Assembly: GCA_030038885.1 (NCBI GenBank)
Contig: JASHQY010000050.1
Coordinates: 1-18,223 of the forward strand
Direction of reading: 5' to 3'
Origin: Thermoplasmata archaeon
Lineage (GTDB): Archaea > Thermoplasmatota > Thermoplasmata > Lutacidiplasmatales > UBA184
DNA: 18,223 bases
Shown here: positions 8,174 to 15,352 of the stretch, piece by piece
Layout: every line of letters starts with the position of its first letter
Numbering within the stretch: the first letter of the stretch is position 1
The notes under the pieces: model-generated
What the model was told of the DNA's origin: nothing
Databases searched by the model: none
Seen by the model: the letters and a program-made list of their open reading frames with translations, nothing else
Translations under genes and position numbers: made by a program

Positions 8174-8593
8174 ATGGCGTCTTCCGCCGTCACGACCGGG
8201 CCGTGCGTCTTCTGTGAGATCGTGGCGGGCCGCGCGCCGGCCCACAAGGTCTACGAGGACGATGCGACCCTCGCCTTCCTCGACCTGTTCCCGCTGACGC
8301 GGGGCCATCTCCTGGTGATCCCGAAGAAGCACGGGGCCCGGCTGACCGACTTCGGGCCCCCGGAGCAGGCGGCGGTCCTTCGGACGCTCGAGAAGATGTG
8401 TCGTCGGGCCGAGCGACTGACGTCGGACTACAACGTAGGGTTGAACGCCGGCGCCCGCGCCGGCCAGATTGTGTTCCACATGCACTTCCATCTGATCCCG
8501 CGCTACGGGGAGTCGAACCCCTTCCAGCCCCGGCACCGGGTCCGGTTGACCGACGCGGAGGCCCAGCGCCTGATCACCGAGCTCGGCGAGTGA
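8174..8593 (+). CDS. HIT-family nucleotide hydrolase/transferase
   Basis: This is a histidine-triad protein of the Hint/Fhit superfamily, which typically hydrolyses nucleoside phosphoramidates or dinucleoside polyphosphates in the cytoplasm. The 139-residue product shows the HIT opening CVFCEIVAGRAPAHKVYEDD near residue 12, then the LVIPKKH segment. The catalytic triad HMHFHLIPR lies near residue 102, the third His being the nucleophile. The frame extends upstream, but that part overlaps the promoter region and is low-complexity; ATG 8174, 26 nt after the TATA box, gives a normal HIT length. The exact substrate cannot be read from sequence. It is followed 7 nt later by the MEMO-family gene, so the two are probably cotranscribed. 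Confidence 0.93.
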   Translation: MASSAVTTGPCVFCEIVAGRAPAHKVYEDDATLAFLDLFPLTRGHLLVIPKKHGARLTDFGPPEQAAVLRTLEKMCRRAERLTSDYNVGLNAGARAGQIVFHMHFHLIPRYGESNPFQPRHRVRLTDAEAQRLITELGE

Positions 8594-8600
8594 GGGTCCC

Positions 8601-9467
8601 ATGACCGCGTCGGCGCGTCCACCCGCAGTGGCCGGCCAGTTCTACGCGGCCAGCGGCGCCGAGCTCGCGCACCAGGTCGAGGGATGCTTCCGGGACGACC
8701 GGGGCCCGGGAGAGCTTCCGCTCCGCCATCGCAACGCGGGCCGGTCGCTTCGGGCGGCGGTCGTGCCGCACGCGGGCTACGTGTACTCGGGCGCGATCGC
8801 GGCGCACGCGTACGCGCTCGTCGCGCGCGAACGAGCCCCCGAGTCGGTCCTCGTCCTCGGAGTGGACCACCACGGGCTCGGGGGAGGGACGGCCCTCTCG
8901 GACCGGGCGTGGCTCACGCCGCTCGGCCCGGTGGAGGTCGATCACGAGCTCGTCCGGGCGCTGCGGCACGGGCCGGTGACGATCGACGAGGCGGCCCAGA
9001 CCCGCGAGCATTCGATCGAGGTCCAGCTCCCGTTCCTCGAGTACGTGCTCCCCCATCCGCAGTTCGTCGCGCTCCAGGTCCGGTTCGGGAGCTTCGAGTA
9101 CCTCGAGGAAGTCGCCGGCGTGGTCCGGGACGCCGTGAAGGGACGCGATGTGCTGATGATCGCGTCGACGGACCTCTCGCACTACGTGCCGGTGCGGACC
9201 GCCGAGCGGCTCGACCGCATGGCGATCGACGCGATCCTCGCGCGGGACGCCCGGCGGCTCTACGACACGGTCGTGGACCACGAGATCTCGATGTGCGGGA
9301 TCGCGCCCACGACCGTCCTCCTCGCGACGCTCGAGGACGAGTCGCTCGGCGCCCGGCTGCTCCGGTGGGGTCACTCCGGGGAGGTCGAGCCGATGCGCGA
9401 GGTCGTGGGCTATGCCGCGCTCGCGCTCGAGGCGCCCTCGACCGCGGCGGCGTCCCCCGTTAAATAG
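8601..9467 (+). CDS. MEMO1 family protein
   Basis: This protein belongs to the MEMO family, related in fold to extradiol dioxygenases and widespread in archaea; its archaeal function is not settled. The 288-residue length matches. Family positions visible are AVAGQFYA near residue 10, PHAGYVYSG with H57, H90/H91 after LGVDH, REHSIEVQLPFLEYVLP with H137, STDLSHY with D191 and H194, and SMCGIAP with C232. H57, H90 or H91, and C232 correspond to the His/His/Cys metal-binding set described for human MEMO1; the one-to-one assignment is inferred. A weak GAGGGT precedes the ATG. The TAG stop lies within the TATA box of the next gene. Confidence 0.92.
   Translation: MTASARPPAVAGQFYAASGAELAHQVEGCFRDDRGPGELPLRHRNAGRSLRAAVVPHAGYVYSGAIAAHAYALVARERAPESVLVLGVDHHGLGGGTALSDRAWLTPLGPVEVDHELVRALRHGPVTIDEAAQTREHSIEVQLPFLEYVLPHPQFVALQVRFGSFEYLEEVAGVVRDAVKGRDVLMIASTDLSHYVPVRTAERLDRMAIDAILARDARRLYDTVVDHEISMCGIAPTTVLLATLEDESLGARLLRWGHSGEVEPMREVVGYAALALEAPSTAAASPVK
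9460..9466 (+). promoter_or_regulatory. TATA box of dcd, overlapping the end of the MEMO gene
   Basis: TTAAATA covers the final codons of the MEMO gene and two bases of its TAG stop. Its centre is about 34 nt before the ATG at 9497, predicting a leader of about 8 nt. The dcd gene can therefore be transcribed independently of HIT-MEMO. Confidence 0.55.
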
Positions 9468-9496
9468 CGCGTCCGGCTCGCCGCCGCCGGCCGGGC

Positions 9497-10057
9497 ATGA
9501 TCCTTTCGGACGTCAAGATCCGGGACGAGATGCGCCGCGGCCAGATCGTGATCCGGCCGTTCCGGCGCGAGAGCCTCGGGACGAACTCGTACGACGTGCA
9601 CCTGGGGCCGTACCTCGCGGTCTATTCGACCGGGGCGCTCGACGCGCGGGCCCGCAACCCCGTGCACGAGTTCCGGATCCCGCCCGAGGGGTACGTGCTG
9701 GTCCCCGGCCAGCTCTACCTCGGGGTGACCGAAGAGTACACCGAGACCCACGGGTTCGTCCCGTTCCTCGAGGGAAAGTCGAGCCTGGGCCGCCTCGGGA
9801 TCGACATCCATTCGACGGCCGGCAAGGGCGACGAGGGATTCTGCAACTACTGGACGCTCGAGATGAGCGTGAAGCTGCCGGTCCGGATCTACGCCGGGAT
9901 GCCGGTCGGGCAGCTGATCTACTTCGAGATCTCCGGCCGTGTCGCGCGCAGCTATTCGTCCAAGACCAGCGCGAAGTACCGCAAGGTCTCTCCCCATCCG
10001 ACCCCCTCCCGGATGTACCTCAACTTCGGCGCCCGGCGCGCCGCGGGTCGCCGCTAG
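9497..10057 (+). CDS. dcd: dCTP deaminase
   Basis: This enzyme deaminates dCTP to dUTP on the route to dTMP; some archaeal members also hydrolyse dUTP to dUMP. The 186-residue product follows the trimeric dUTPase-like fold: NSYDVHLGPYL (residues 30-40), the core EGKSSLGRLG (92-101) followed by IHSTAGKGDEGF, and TLEMS with E122, which aligns with the catalytic Glu of dCTP deaminases. The C-terminal AKYRKV element is the usual nucleotide lid. Bacterial enzymes often have Arg where K94 stands here, and the usual Ile before Asp in the TAG-x-x-D loop is Gly. Whether it is mono- or bifunctional cannot be decided by reading. Its stop codon overlaps that of the convergent leuS. Confidence 0.9.
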   Translation: MILSDVKIRDEMRRGQIVIRPFRRESLGTNSYDVHLGPYLAVYSTGALDARARNPVHEFRIPPEGYVLVPGQLYLGVTEEYTETHGFVPFLEGKSSLGRLGIDIHSTAGKGDEGFCNYWTLEMSVKLPVRIYAGMPVGQLIYFEISGRVARSYSSKTSAKYRKVSPHPTPSRMYLNFGARRAAGRR

Positions 10058-12969
10058 CGATCCGGGGGCCGTCCGCTCGCCGCGGCGCCCGCGGCCGGCG
10101 GAAGGAGGTAGAACGCGGGCCGCCCGGGACGCGAACGCTCGCGGCGTCCGAGCGGGTCGTGTGGCCCGGCCTCCTCCTCGCGGTAGACCGCCACCGACGT
10201 GAAGCCGAACCGGCGCGCGAGATAGCCCTCGGCCTCGCGGAGCACGTCGTGCTCCTCGAGCGCCGGGGGACCGGCGTCCGGCTCGGAGCGGAGCAGGGGG
10301 CCGACCCGCTGAACGTACCGCGGGATCGCCGCCCGCGCGGCGGCCATCTCGGCGTGCTGGGCCGCCCGGTCCATCACGGCGCGCACGGTCGGGGTCTCCC
10401 CGCGCGCGAGGAGTTCGCGCATCCATCGCTCCACGGCCGCCTTCCAGGGGGCCGCGATGAAGAAGGCAACGTCCGCCGAGGCCCCGGGCTCGCGCGCCGA
10501 GCGCTGGACCGCTCGCAGGTCCGCTTCGACCCGGTCGAGGTACTCCTCCCGGGTCTCCGCGTCGGTCGACTCCGCGAAGTCCGCCGGGTCCGGGAACCGT
10601 TCGAGCGCGACGAGCGAGGGGAACCGCCCGGCGCCCACCTCCTCCGCGAGGTGCGGAGTGATCGGGCCGAGCAGGAGGGTCCACGCCCGGCCGACCCGGT
10701 CCGTCGCGTCTCCCGGTACGCCGCCGCGGGCGTAGTACCGGCGGAGCAGCGACGGGACGCCGACGTACACCTCCTCGGCCACGGGCCGCAGATCGGTCGC
10801 GTCGAACCCCGCCCGCACGCGGACGAGGACCCGGTGCATGCGCGACAGGAGCCACGCGTCGAGCTCCGGCGGGCCCGCGCCCGAGCCCCGGCTCTCGCGC
10901 ACGAGGCGCTCGATCTCGTCGAGCCGGGCCCGGGCCGAGTCGACCGCTTCCGAGCTCCACTCCACGTCCGCCGACGGGGACGCGGCGTGGACGTAGTAGA
11001 GGCGCAGCGCGTCCGGTCCCCAGCGCTCGAGCGCGCCGTCGATCGGAGGGATCCGCCCGCCCTTCGACGAGACCTCCTTCTTCGAGAGCTTGGCCCCCGA
11101 GCTGCCGGTGATCCACCCGTTGACGTAGATCTGCCGCGGCTGGAGGCGCGGCTCGACCAGGCGCACGTGGGCAAAGAGGAAGACCGGGAAGTGGACGCTC
11201 TTGTGCTCGTGCCCTCCCATGTTGATGTCGAGCGGGTACCAGTAGAGGAACTCGGAGCGGACCTCCTCCTGGAGGGCGGCCGGGACGGAGGGCTCGCCGG
11301 CGCCCTGGCCCCGGAAGACGTAGTCGAAGAACGCATCGCTGAGCTGGCCGGGGGCGATCCGACCGGAGCTCACGAACCGGCGCACGACGAAGTAGGCCAT
11401 GTAGAACGTCGAGTCCGCGATCGGCTCCACGATCCACGCCGGGTCCATCGGGAGCGGGGTCCCGAGCCACGGACCCTTGCGGGCGCAGGGCCGGTCCAGG
11501 AACCACTCCACGATCCCGGGCAGCTCGCGCCCGTACTCGGGGGGCCACGTTGCGATCCGGCCGGCCAGCTCGCGCGTGCGGGCCTTCCATTCGGGATCGC
11601 TGTACCGCAGGAACCACTGGTCGGTGACCTTCCGGATCACGACCGCGTGGCCGTTGCGGCAGATCACCGGCTTCGAGAATTCCTGCAGGGCGAGCGCGCC
11701 CGCGCGCTCCGTGAGCTGCTGCTCGACCCGCTCGCGGGCGTCGCGGACCGACACGCCGGCGAGCGGCGGGACCGTCATGCGGCCCCGGACGAACTCGATC
11801 CGGTAGAGGCGCTCCGTCGCCGCGTCGAGCGCGACCGTGTCCGCGAGGCTCTTCGCGCCCGTCGCGCGCAGGGCCCGTTCGGCCGGGGTTCCCTCCCCCG
11901 CGACCAGCGCCCCCTCGGCCGACGAGAGCTTCGCGTCGCTCGGGATCTCGAGGAGGACGATCGGAGGCGGGACGCCCTCGCGCTCGGCCGCCGGAAGCTC
12001 CGCGAGCGCTGCCGCGTCGGCGGGCGCGTGCGCGGGGACGCTCATCACCACCCCGGTACCAATCGCCGGGTCGACGAGCCGGCTCGCGCGGACCGGCACC
12101 GGCCGATCGAGGAGCGGCACGCGCACCGGGCGACCGACGAGCTCGGCCGCGGGGACGGCATGCCCCAGGTGCCCGCCGTGCTGCTCCACCAGCCGTTCGC
12201 CGCCGGGCCGCGCGACCAGGTACTCCCCCGACCCGTGGTGCCAGACCACCAGCTCCTCGCCCGGGGCGAGCCAGAGGTTCGTCACCCCGTAGATCGTCTC
12301 CGGGCGGAGCGTCGCCGCGAGCAGGACGCGCCCGTCCTCCAGCCGGAACGGCACGAGAACGTAGCGGAGGATCTCGGCATCCCCACCGCGCTCGAGGTCG
12401 GTCTCCGACGGGTCGACGGCGAGGGGCCCGCAGACCGGGCACACCGACGCGAAGTAGGAGCCCTGCACGACCTCGCCGGCCGCGTGGAGCGTGCGCATCT
12501 GCCAGCGGACGAACTGCTGGTAGTCCTCGTCGATCGTCGTCACGTAGGTGCGCTCGTCGACGAGCGCGCCGATGCGGCGCAGCACGCGCCGGTACTCCTC
12601 GCCCAGGAACCGGGCGGCGGCCGCCGGGTCCTCGAGGGTCGGCCAGACCGCAGGGGGCACTCCGGCGTCCTCGAGCGTCTGCACGATGACCGGGTCGCGC
12701 GCCTTCACCCGGCGCGCGAACGCGACGGTGGGGATGCCCGAGACGTGGAGGCCGAACGGGAAGAGGACCGCCTCGCCCCGCGCCCGATGGTAGCGGTGGA
12801 GCGCGTCCATGTAGGCGTACGACCGCAGGTGCCCGACGTGGAGGAACCCGCTGGCCCCGGGATAGGCGATCAGCGCGAAGAACTTCGCCCGGTCCGGATC
12901 GCGGTACGCGGTGGTGAGCCCCGCCCGCGCCCAGGCCTCCTGCCACCGCTGAGCCGCGCGGTCCTCCAT
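10054..12969 (-). CDS. leuS: Leucyl-tRNA synthetase, archaeal type
   Basis: This class I synthetase charges tRNA-Leu in the cytoplasm. The 971-residue product has the HIGH motif as HVGH (residues 44-47) and CPVC at 177-180. The CP1 editing domain has TLRPETIYG (220-228) and GTGVVMSVPAHAPAD (304-318), so proofreading should be intact. The catalytic domain continues with DQWFLRY, YPLDINMGG and WGPDALRLYY. The KMSKS loop reads KLSKK (627-631) and is followed by EVSSKGG, a divergent form. A helical anticodon-binding domain and a C-terminal domain follow. I chose ATG 12969 because the protein then begins as archaeal LeuRS usually does (MEDRAAQRWQEAW) and lies about 26 nt from a TATA-like box. ATG 12978 would add three residues. 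Confidence 0.95.
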   Translation of the reverse strand: MEDRAAQRWQEAWARAGLTTAYRDPDRAKFFALIAYPGASGFLHVGHLRSYAYMDALHRYHRARGEAVLFPFGLHVSGIPTVAFARRVKARDPVIVQTLEDAGVPPAVWPTLEDPAAAARFLGEEYRRVLRRIGALVDERTYVTTIDEDYQQFVRWQMRTLHAAGEVVQGSYFASVCPVCGPLAVDPSETDLERGGDAEILRYVLVPFRLEDGRVLLAATLRPETIYGVTNLWLAPGEELVVWHHGSGEYLVARPGGERLVEQHGGHLGHAVPAAELVGRPVRVPLLDRPVPVRASRLVDPAIGTGVVMSVPAHAPADAAALAELPAAEREGVPPPIVLLEIPSDAKLSSAEGALVAGEGTPAERALRATGAKSLADTVALDAATERLYRIEFVRGRMTVPPLAGVSVRDARERVEQQLTERAGALALQEFSKPVICRNGHAVVIRKVTDQWFLRYSDPEWKARTRELAGRIATWPPEYGRELPGIVEWFLDRPCARKGPWLGTPLPMDPAWIVEPIADSTFYMAYFVVRRFVSSGRIAPGQLSDAFFDYVFRGQGAGEPSVPAALQEEVRSEFLYWYPLDINMGGHEHKSVHFPVFLFAHVRLVEPRLQPRQIYVNGWITGSSGAKLSKKEVSSKGGRIPPIDGALERWGPDALRLYYVHAASPSADVEWSSEAVDSARARLDEIERLVRESRGSGAGPPELDAWLLSRMHRVLVRVRAGFDATDLRPVAEEVYVGVPSLLRRYYARGGVPGDATDRVGRAWTLLLGPITPHLAEEVGAGRFPSLVALERFPDPADFAESTDAETREEYLDRVEADLRAVQRSAREPGASADVAFFIAAPWKAAVERWMRELLARGETPTVRAVMDRAAQHAEMAAARAAIPRYVQRVGPLLRSEPDAGPPALEEHDVLREAEGYLARRFGFTSVAVYREEEAGPHDPLGRRERSRPGRPAFYLLPPAAGAAASGRPPDR

Positions 12970-12991
12970 GCGGGCCATCGAGCGGCGCCGG

Positions 12992-12999
12992 CTATTGAA
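12992..12999 (-). promoter_or_regulatory. TATA-like box of leuS
   Basis: Minus-strand TTCAATAG is centred about 26 nt upstream of the ATG at 12969, predicting a leaderless mRNA. The spacing favours that start over the ATG at 12978. Confidence 0.45.
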
Positions 13000-13048
13000 C
13001 GATTGCGTCGGAGGCGGCGGAGGAGGCGCTCCGGTCGCGCTAGGAGTC

Positions 13049-13056
13049 CCTATAGG
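13049..13056 (+). promoter_or_regulatory. TATA box of queE
   Basis: CCTATAGG is centred about 26 nt upstream of the ATG at 13079, predicting a leaderless mRNA. Together with the leuS box it makes the 109-base gap a divergent promoter region. A purine-rich stretch (GGAGGCGGCGGAGGAGGCG) lies between the two boxes. Confidence 0.5.
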
Positions 13057-13078
13057 CGGCCGGCCGGATGGACCTTCG

Positions 13079-13708
13079 ATGCGGATCATCGAGGTCTTCC
13101 ACTCGCTCCAGGGAGAGGGCCCCCTGACCGGGGTACGGACCACGTTCATCCGGACCGCCCGGTGCAATCTCCGCTGCGCGTGGTGCGACACCCCGTACTC
13201 CTTCGGCCCCGGACGGGAGCGCTCGATCCCCTCGCTCCTGCGCGAGGTCGGGCGGCACCGCACCCAGTACGTCTGCCTCACCGGTGGGGAGCCGCTGCTC
13301 CAGCGGGAGTCCGTCCCGCTCGTGCAGCGGCTCGCAGAGCAAGGCGTCACGACCGTGATCGAGACCGGCGGGTCGCTCGACGTCTCCCCGTTCCTCGAGA
13401 TCCCGCACGTCGTGCTGAGCGTGGACGTGAAGTGCCCCTCATCGAAGATGGACGGGCGGAACCGCTGGTCGAACCTCCCGCTCCTGCGGCCCACGGACGT
13501 TCTCAAGTTCGTGATCGCGGACCGGAAGGACTACCTCTATGCGACGGCGGTCCTCCGCCGGTACCGGGGCCCGGCGGCCGTGGTCTTCCAGCCGGTCTGG
13601 GGCACCGACGCGGGACGGCTCGCGGAGTGGGTGCTGAAGGATCGGCTGGACGTCCGCGTGATGCTCCAGGAACACAAGGTCCTCTGGGGCGACGTTCCCG
13701 GCCGGTGA
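13079..13708 (+). CDS. queE: 7-carboxy-7-deazaguanine synthase (radical SAM)
   Basis: QueE converts 6-carboxytetrahydropterin to 7-carboxy-7-deazaguanine; in archaea this feeds archaeosine (G+) in the tRNA D-loop. The 209-residue product opens with the family signature MRIIEVFHSLQGEGP. It has the iron-sulfur motif C29-x3-C33-x2-C36 (CNLRCAWC), a DTPYSF segment, and the SAM-binding LTGGEPLLQ near residue 66. A VDVKCPSS segment and FQPVWG near the C-terminus also fit QueE. The frame is open further upstream but would be Gly-rich and cross the promoter; ATG 13079 sits 26 nt from TATAGG and gives the standard N-terminus. No other archaeosine genes are in the window. Confidence 0.94.
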   Translation: MRIIEVFHSLQGEGPLTGVRTTFIRTARCNLRCAWCDTPYSFGPGRERSIPSLLREVGRHRTQYVCLTGGEPLLQRESVPLVQRLAEQGVTTVIETGGSLDVSPFLEIPHVVLSVDVKCPSSKMDGRNRWSNLPLLRPTDVLKFVIADRKDYLYATAVLRRYRGPAAVVFQPVWGTDAGRLAEWVLKDRLDVRVMLQEHKVLWGDVPGR

Positions 13709-13765
13709 ACGGACCCGCGCACCCGGCGAAGGCAGCGGTGGCCGGCCGCCGCGGCGCTCGATACC

Positions 13766-13772
13766 CTAAAGA
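13766..13772 (+). promoter_or_regulatory. TATA-like box of egsA
   Basis: CTAAAGA is centred about 34 nt upstream of ATG 13803. This places the likely transcription start near 13795, downstream of the alternative TTG codon at 13788, and so supports the ATG. An exact 10-bp palindrome, GGTCCGGACC (13793-13802), touches the ATG. Confidence 0.4.
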
Positions 13773-13802
13773 GGGAAGGTTCCTCGTTTGTCGGTCCGGA
13801 CC

Positions 13803-14912
13803 ATGGACACCCATGAACCCACTTCCCGGGGACCGGTGCTGGCCTCCGACTCCCCGTTCGGCAAGGCCCGGGGGATGGTCTTCCCGCGGGTCGTGCTCGC
13901 GGGCCACGGGGTGTTGAACGAGCTGGGGACCGCCTGCCAGCAGTTCGACTTCCCCGACTCGGGCGCCGTGATCACCGGGCCGAAGACCGCCGAGCTCGCC
14001 GGCACTCGGGCGGCGGAGATCCTGACGAAGGCGGGATTCACCGCCCCGGTGATCCTCGCGCGGGAAGCGACCGAGGAGGAGGTCGCGCGGATCGAGTCGG
14101 AGGCGCGCGCGATCGGGGCGCGGTTCCTGGTGGCGGCCGGCGGGGGCAGCAAGATCGACATCACGAAGGTCGTCGCGCACCGGCTCCGGATCCCGTTCGT
14201 GAGCCTTCCGACGTCCGCCGCCCACGACGGCATCTCGTCCCCGCGCGCCTCGCTCCACGGCAGCGAGCGGACGACCAGCATCGACGCGGCGGTGCCGATC
14301 GGCATCATCGCCGACACGGAAGTGATCGTCCAGGCCCCGTTCCGCCTGCTCGCGTCCGGCTGCGCGGACGTCATCTCGAACGTGACGGCGGTCCTGGACT
14401 GGCACCTCGCGGTCCGCCTGAAGAACGAGGAGTTCTCGAGCACGGCGGCGACGCTCAGCGAGTACGCCGCCCGCGAGATCATCGATCACGCGGGCTCGAT
14501 CAAGCCGCGGCTCGAGGAATCGGTCTGGATCGCGATCCGCCCGATGATCGTCGCCGGGATCGCGATGAGCGTCGCGGGATCGTCCCGGCCGTGCTCCGGC
14601 AGCGAGCACCTGTTCAGCCACGCGCTCGACCGCGTCGCGGCCCACCCGAGCCTGCACGGCGAGCAGTGCGGGGTCGGCGCGATCATGATGATGTACCTCC
14701 ACGGGGGGGACTGGCAGCGCGTCCAGGGGGCCCTGCGCGCGGTCGGGGCCCCGACGACCGCGATCGAGCTCGGCGTGACGTCCGCCGAGGTCGTCAACGC
14801 GCTCGTGCTCGCGCACACCCTGCGGCCGGAGCGGTACACGATCCTCGGCGACAACGGGCTCACCCGCGAGGCCGCCGAGCGGCTCGCCAAGAGCACCGGG
14901 GTGATCGGCTAG
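13803..14912 (+). CDS. egsA: sn-glycerol-1-phosphate dehydrogenase
   Basis: EgsA reduces dihydroxyacetone phosphate to sn-glycerol-1-phosphate with NAD(P)H, setting the stereochemistry of archaeal ether lipids. The 369-residue product has the nucleotide-binding AAGGGSKIDITK (about residues 111-122) and the family hallmark PTSAAHDGISSPRASL (136-151). It also has GCADVISN with D189, SGSEHLFSHALD with H269 and H273, and LHGEQCGVG with H285. By comparison with the glycerol dehydrogenase fold, D189, one of H269/H273 and H285 should bind the catalytic zinc; this is inferred. I chose ATG 13803 over TTG 13788 because of the promoter position. The stop is followed after one base by the next gene, indicating an operon. 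Confidence 0.95.
   Translation: MDTHEPTSRGPVLASDSPFGKARGMVFPRVVLAGHGVLNELGTACQQFDFPDSGAVITGPKTAELAGTRAAEILTKAGFTAPVILAREATEEEVARIESEARAIGARFLVAAGGGSKIDITKVVAHRLRIPFVSLPTSAAHDGISSPRASLHGSERTTSIDAAVPIGIIADTEVIVQAPFRLLASGCADVISNVTAVLDWHLAVRLKNEEFSSTAATLSEYAAREIIDHAGSIKPRLEESVWIAIRPMIVAGIAMSVAGSSRPCSGSEHLFSHALDRVAAHPSLHGEQCGVGAIMMMYLHGGDWQRVQGALRAVGAPTTAIELGVTSAEVVNALVLAHTLRPERYTILGDNGLTREAAERLAKSTGVIG
14900..14906 (+). promoter_or_regulatory. Shine-Dalgarno sequence of the UPF0179 gene
   Basis: GGTGATC complements the 3' end expected for archaeal 16S rRNA and ends 7 nt before the ATG at 14914. It lies inside the end of egsA and supports translation of the second cistron from a shared mRNA. Confidence 0.5.
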
Positions 14913-14913
14913 G

Positions 14914-15342
14914 ATGGCGGAGATCACGCTGCTCGCGAGCGCCGAGTCCCGCGAGGGCTACTCGTTCGTCTACCAGGGAGGGGCGCCGGTCTGCCGGACC
15001 TGCCCGTACCGCCACGCGTGCCTGACGCTCGACATCGGACGGCAGTACGAGGTGGCGAAGGTCCGCCCGGTGACCCATCCGTGCGCGCTCCAGGAATCCG
15101 AGGCGCACGTCGTCGAGGTCCGGCCGGTGGCGCGCTCGCTCGTGGTCGACGCGCGCAGCGCGGTCGTCGGGAGTTCGGTCGAGACCGGCCGGTACCCGTG
15201 CCGGCGGATCGATTGCCCGAACTGGTCGGTCTGCGCGGGACCGAGCCTGCCGCCGAAGCAGCGGTTCCGGATCGAGGCGGTCGACCCCGCGCCCGCGGAG
15301 TGCCGGATCGGCCGAACCCTCAAACGGGTCGAGGCGGTCTAG
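14914..15342 (+). CDS. UPF0179 family protein, cysteine-rich
   Basis: This 142-residue protein belongs to an archaeal family of unknown function (UPF0179), by its overall pattern of conserved cysteines and the VRPVTHPCALQE segment. It has eight cysteines in two sets of four: C27, C30, C36, C57 and C96, C101, C107, C130. The sets have similar spacing and similar surroundings (a C-P-x4-C step, then an alternating V/I strand, then a lone Cys), so the protein looks like a tandem duplication of one metal- or iron-sulfur-binding unit. No membrane or signal segment is visible. It starts one base after the egsA stop and ends ten bases before tRNA-Pro. A function beyond metal binding cannot be inferred. 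Confidence 0.85.
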   Translation: MAEITLLASAESREGYSFVYQGGAPVCRTCPYRHACLTLDIGRQYEVAKVRPVTHPCALQESEAHVVEVRPVARSLVVDARSAVVGSSVETGRYPCRRIDCPNWSVCAGPSLPPKQRFRIEAVDPAPAECRIGRTLKRVEAV

Positions 15343-15352
15343 GGCCGGATGT

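Noticed and set aside
12968..13078. N-terminal extension of QueE
   Set aside because: It would be Gly-rich and cross the TATA box; the standard QueE N-terminus starts at ATG 13079.
13788..13802. TTG start of egsA adding five residues
   Set aside because: It lies upstream of the transcription start predicted from the TATA-like box at 13766; ATG 13803 is preferred, though TTG is not impossible.
9412..13917. Very long open frame on the plus strand opposite leuS (about 1500 codons)
   Set aside because: It runs antisense through leuS and has an Arg/Pro/Gly/Asp-rich product with no domain. In such GC-rich DNA, stop codons are rare in shadow frames.
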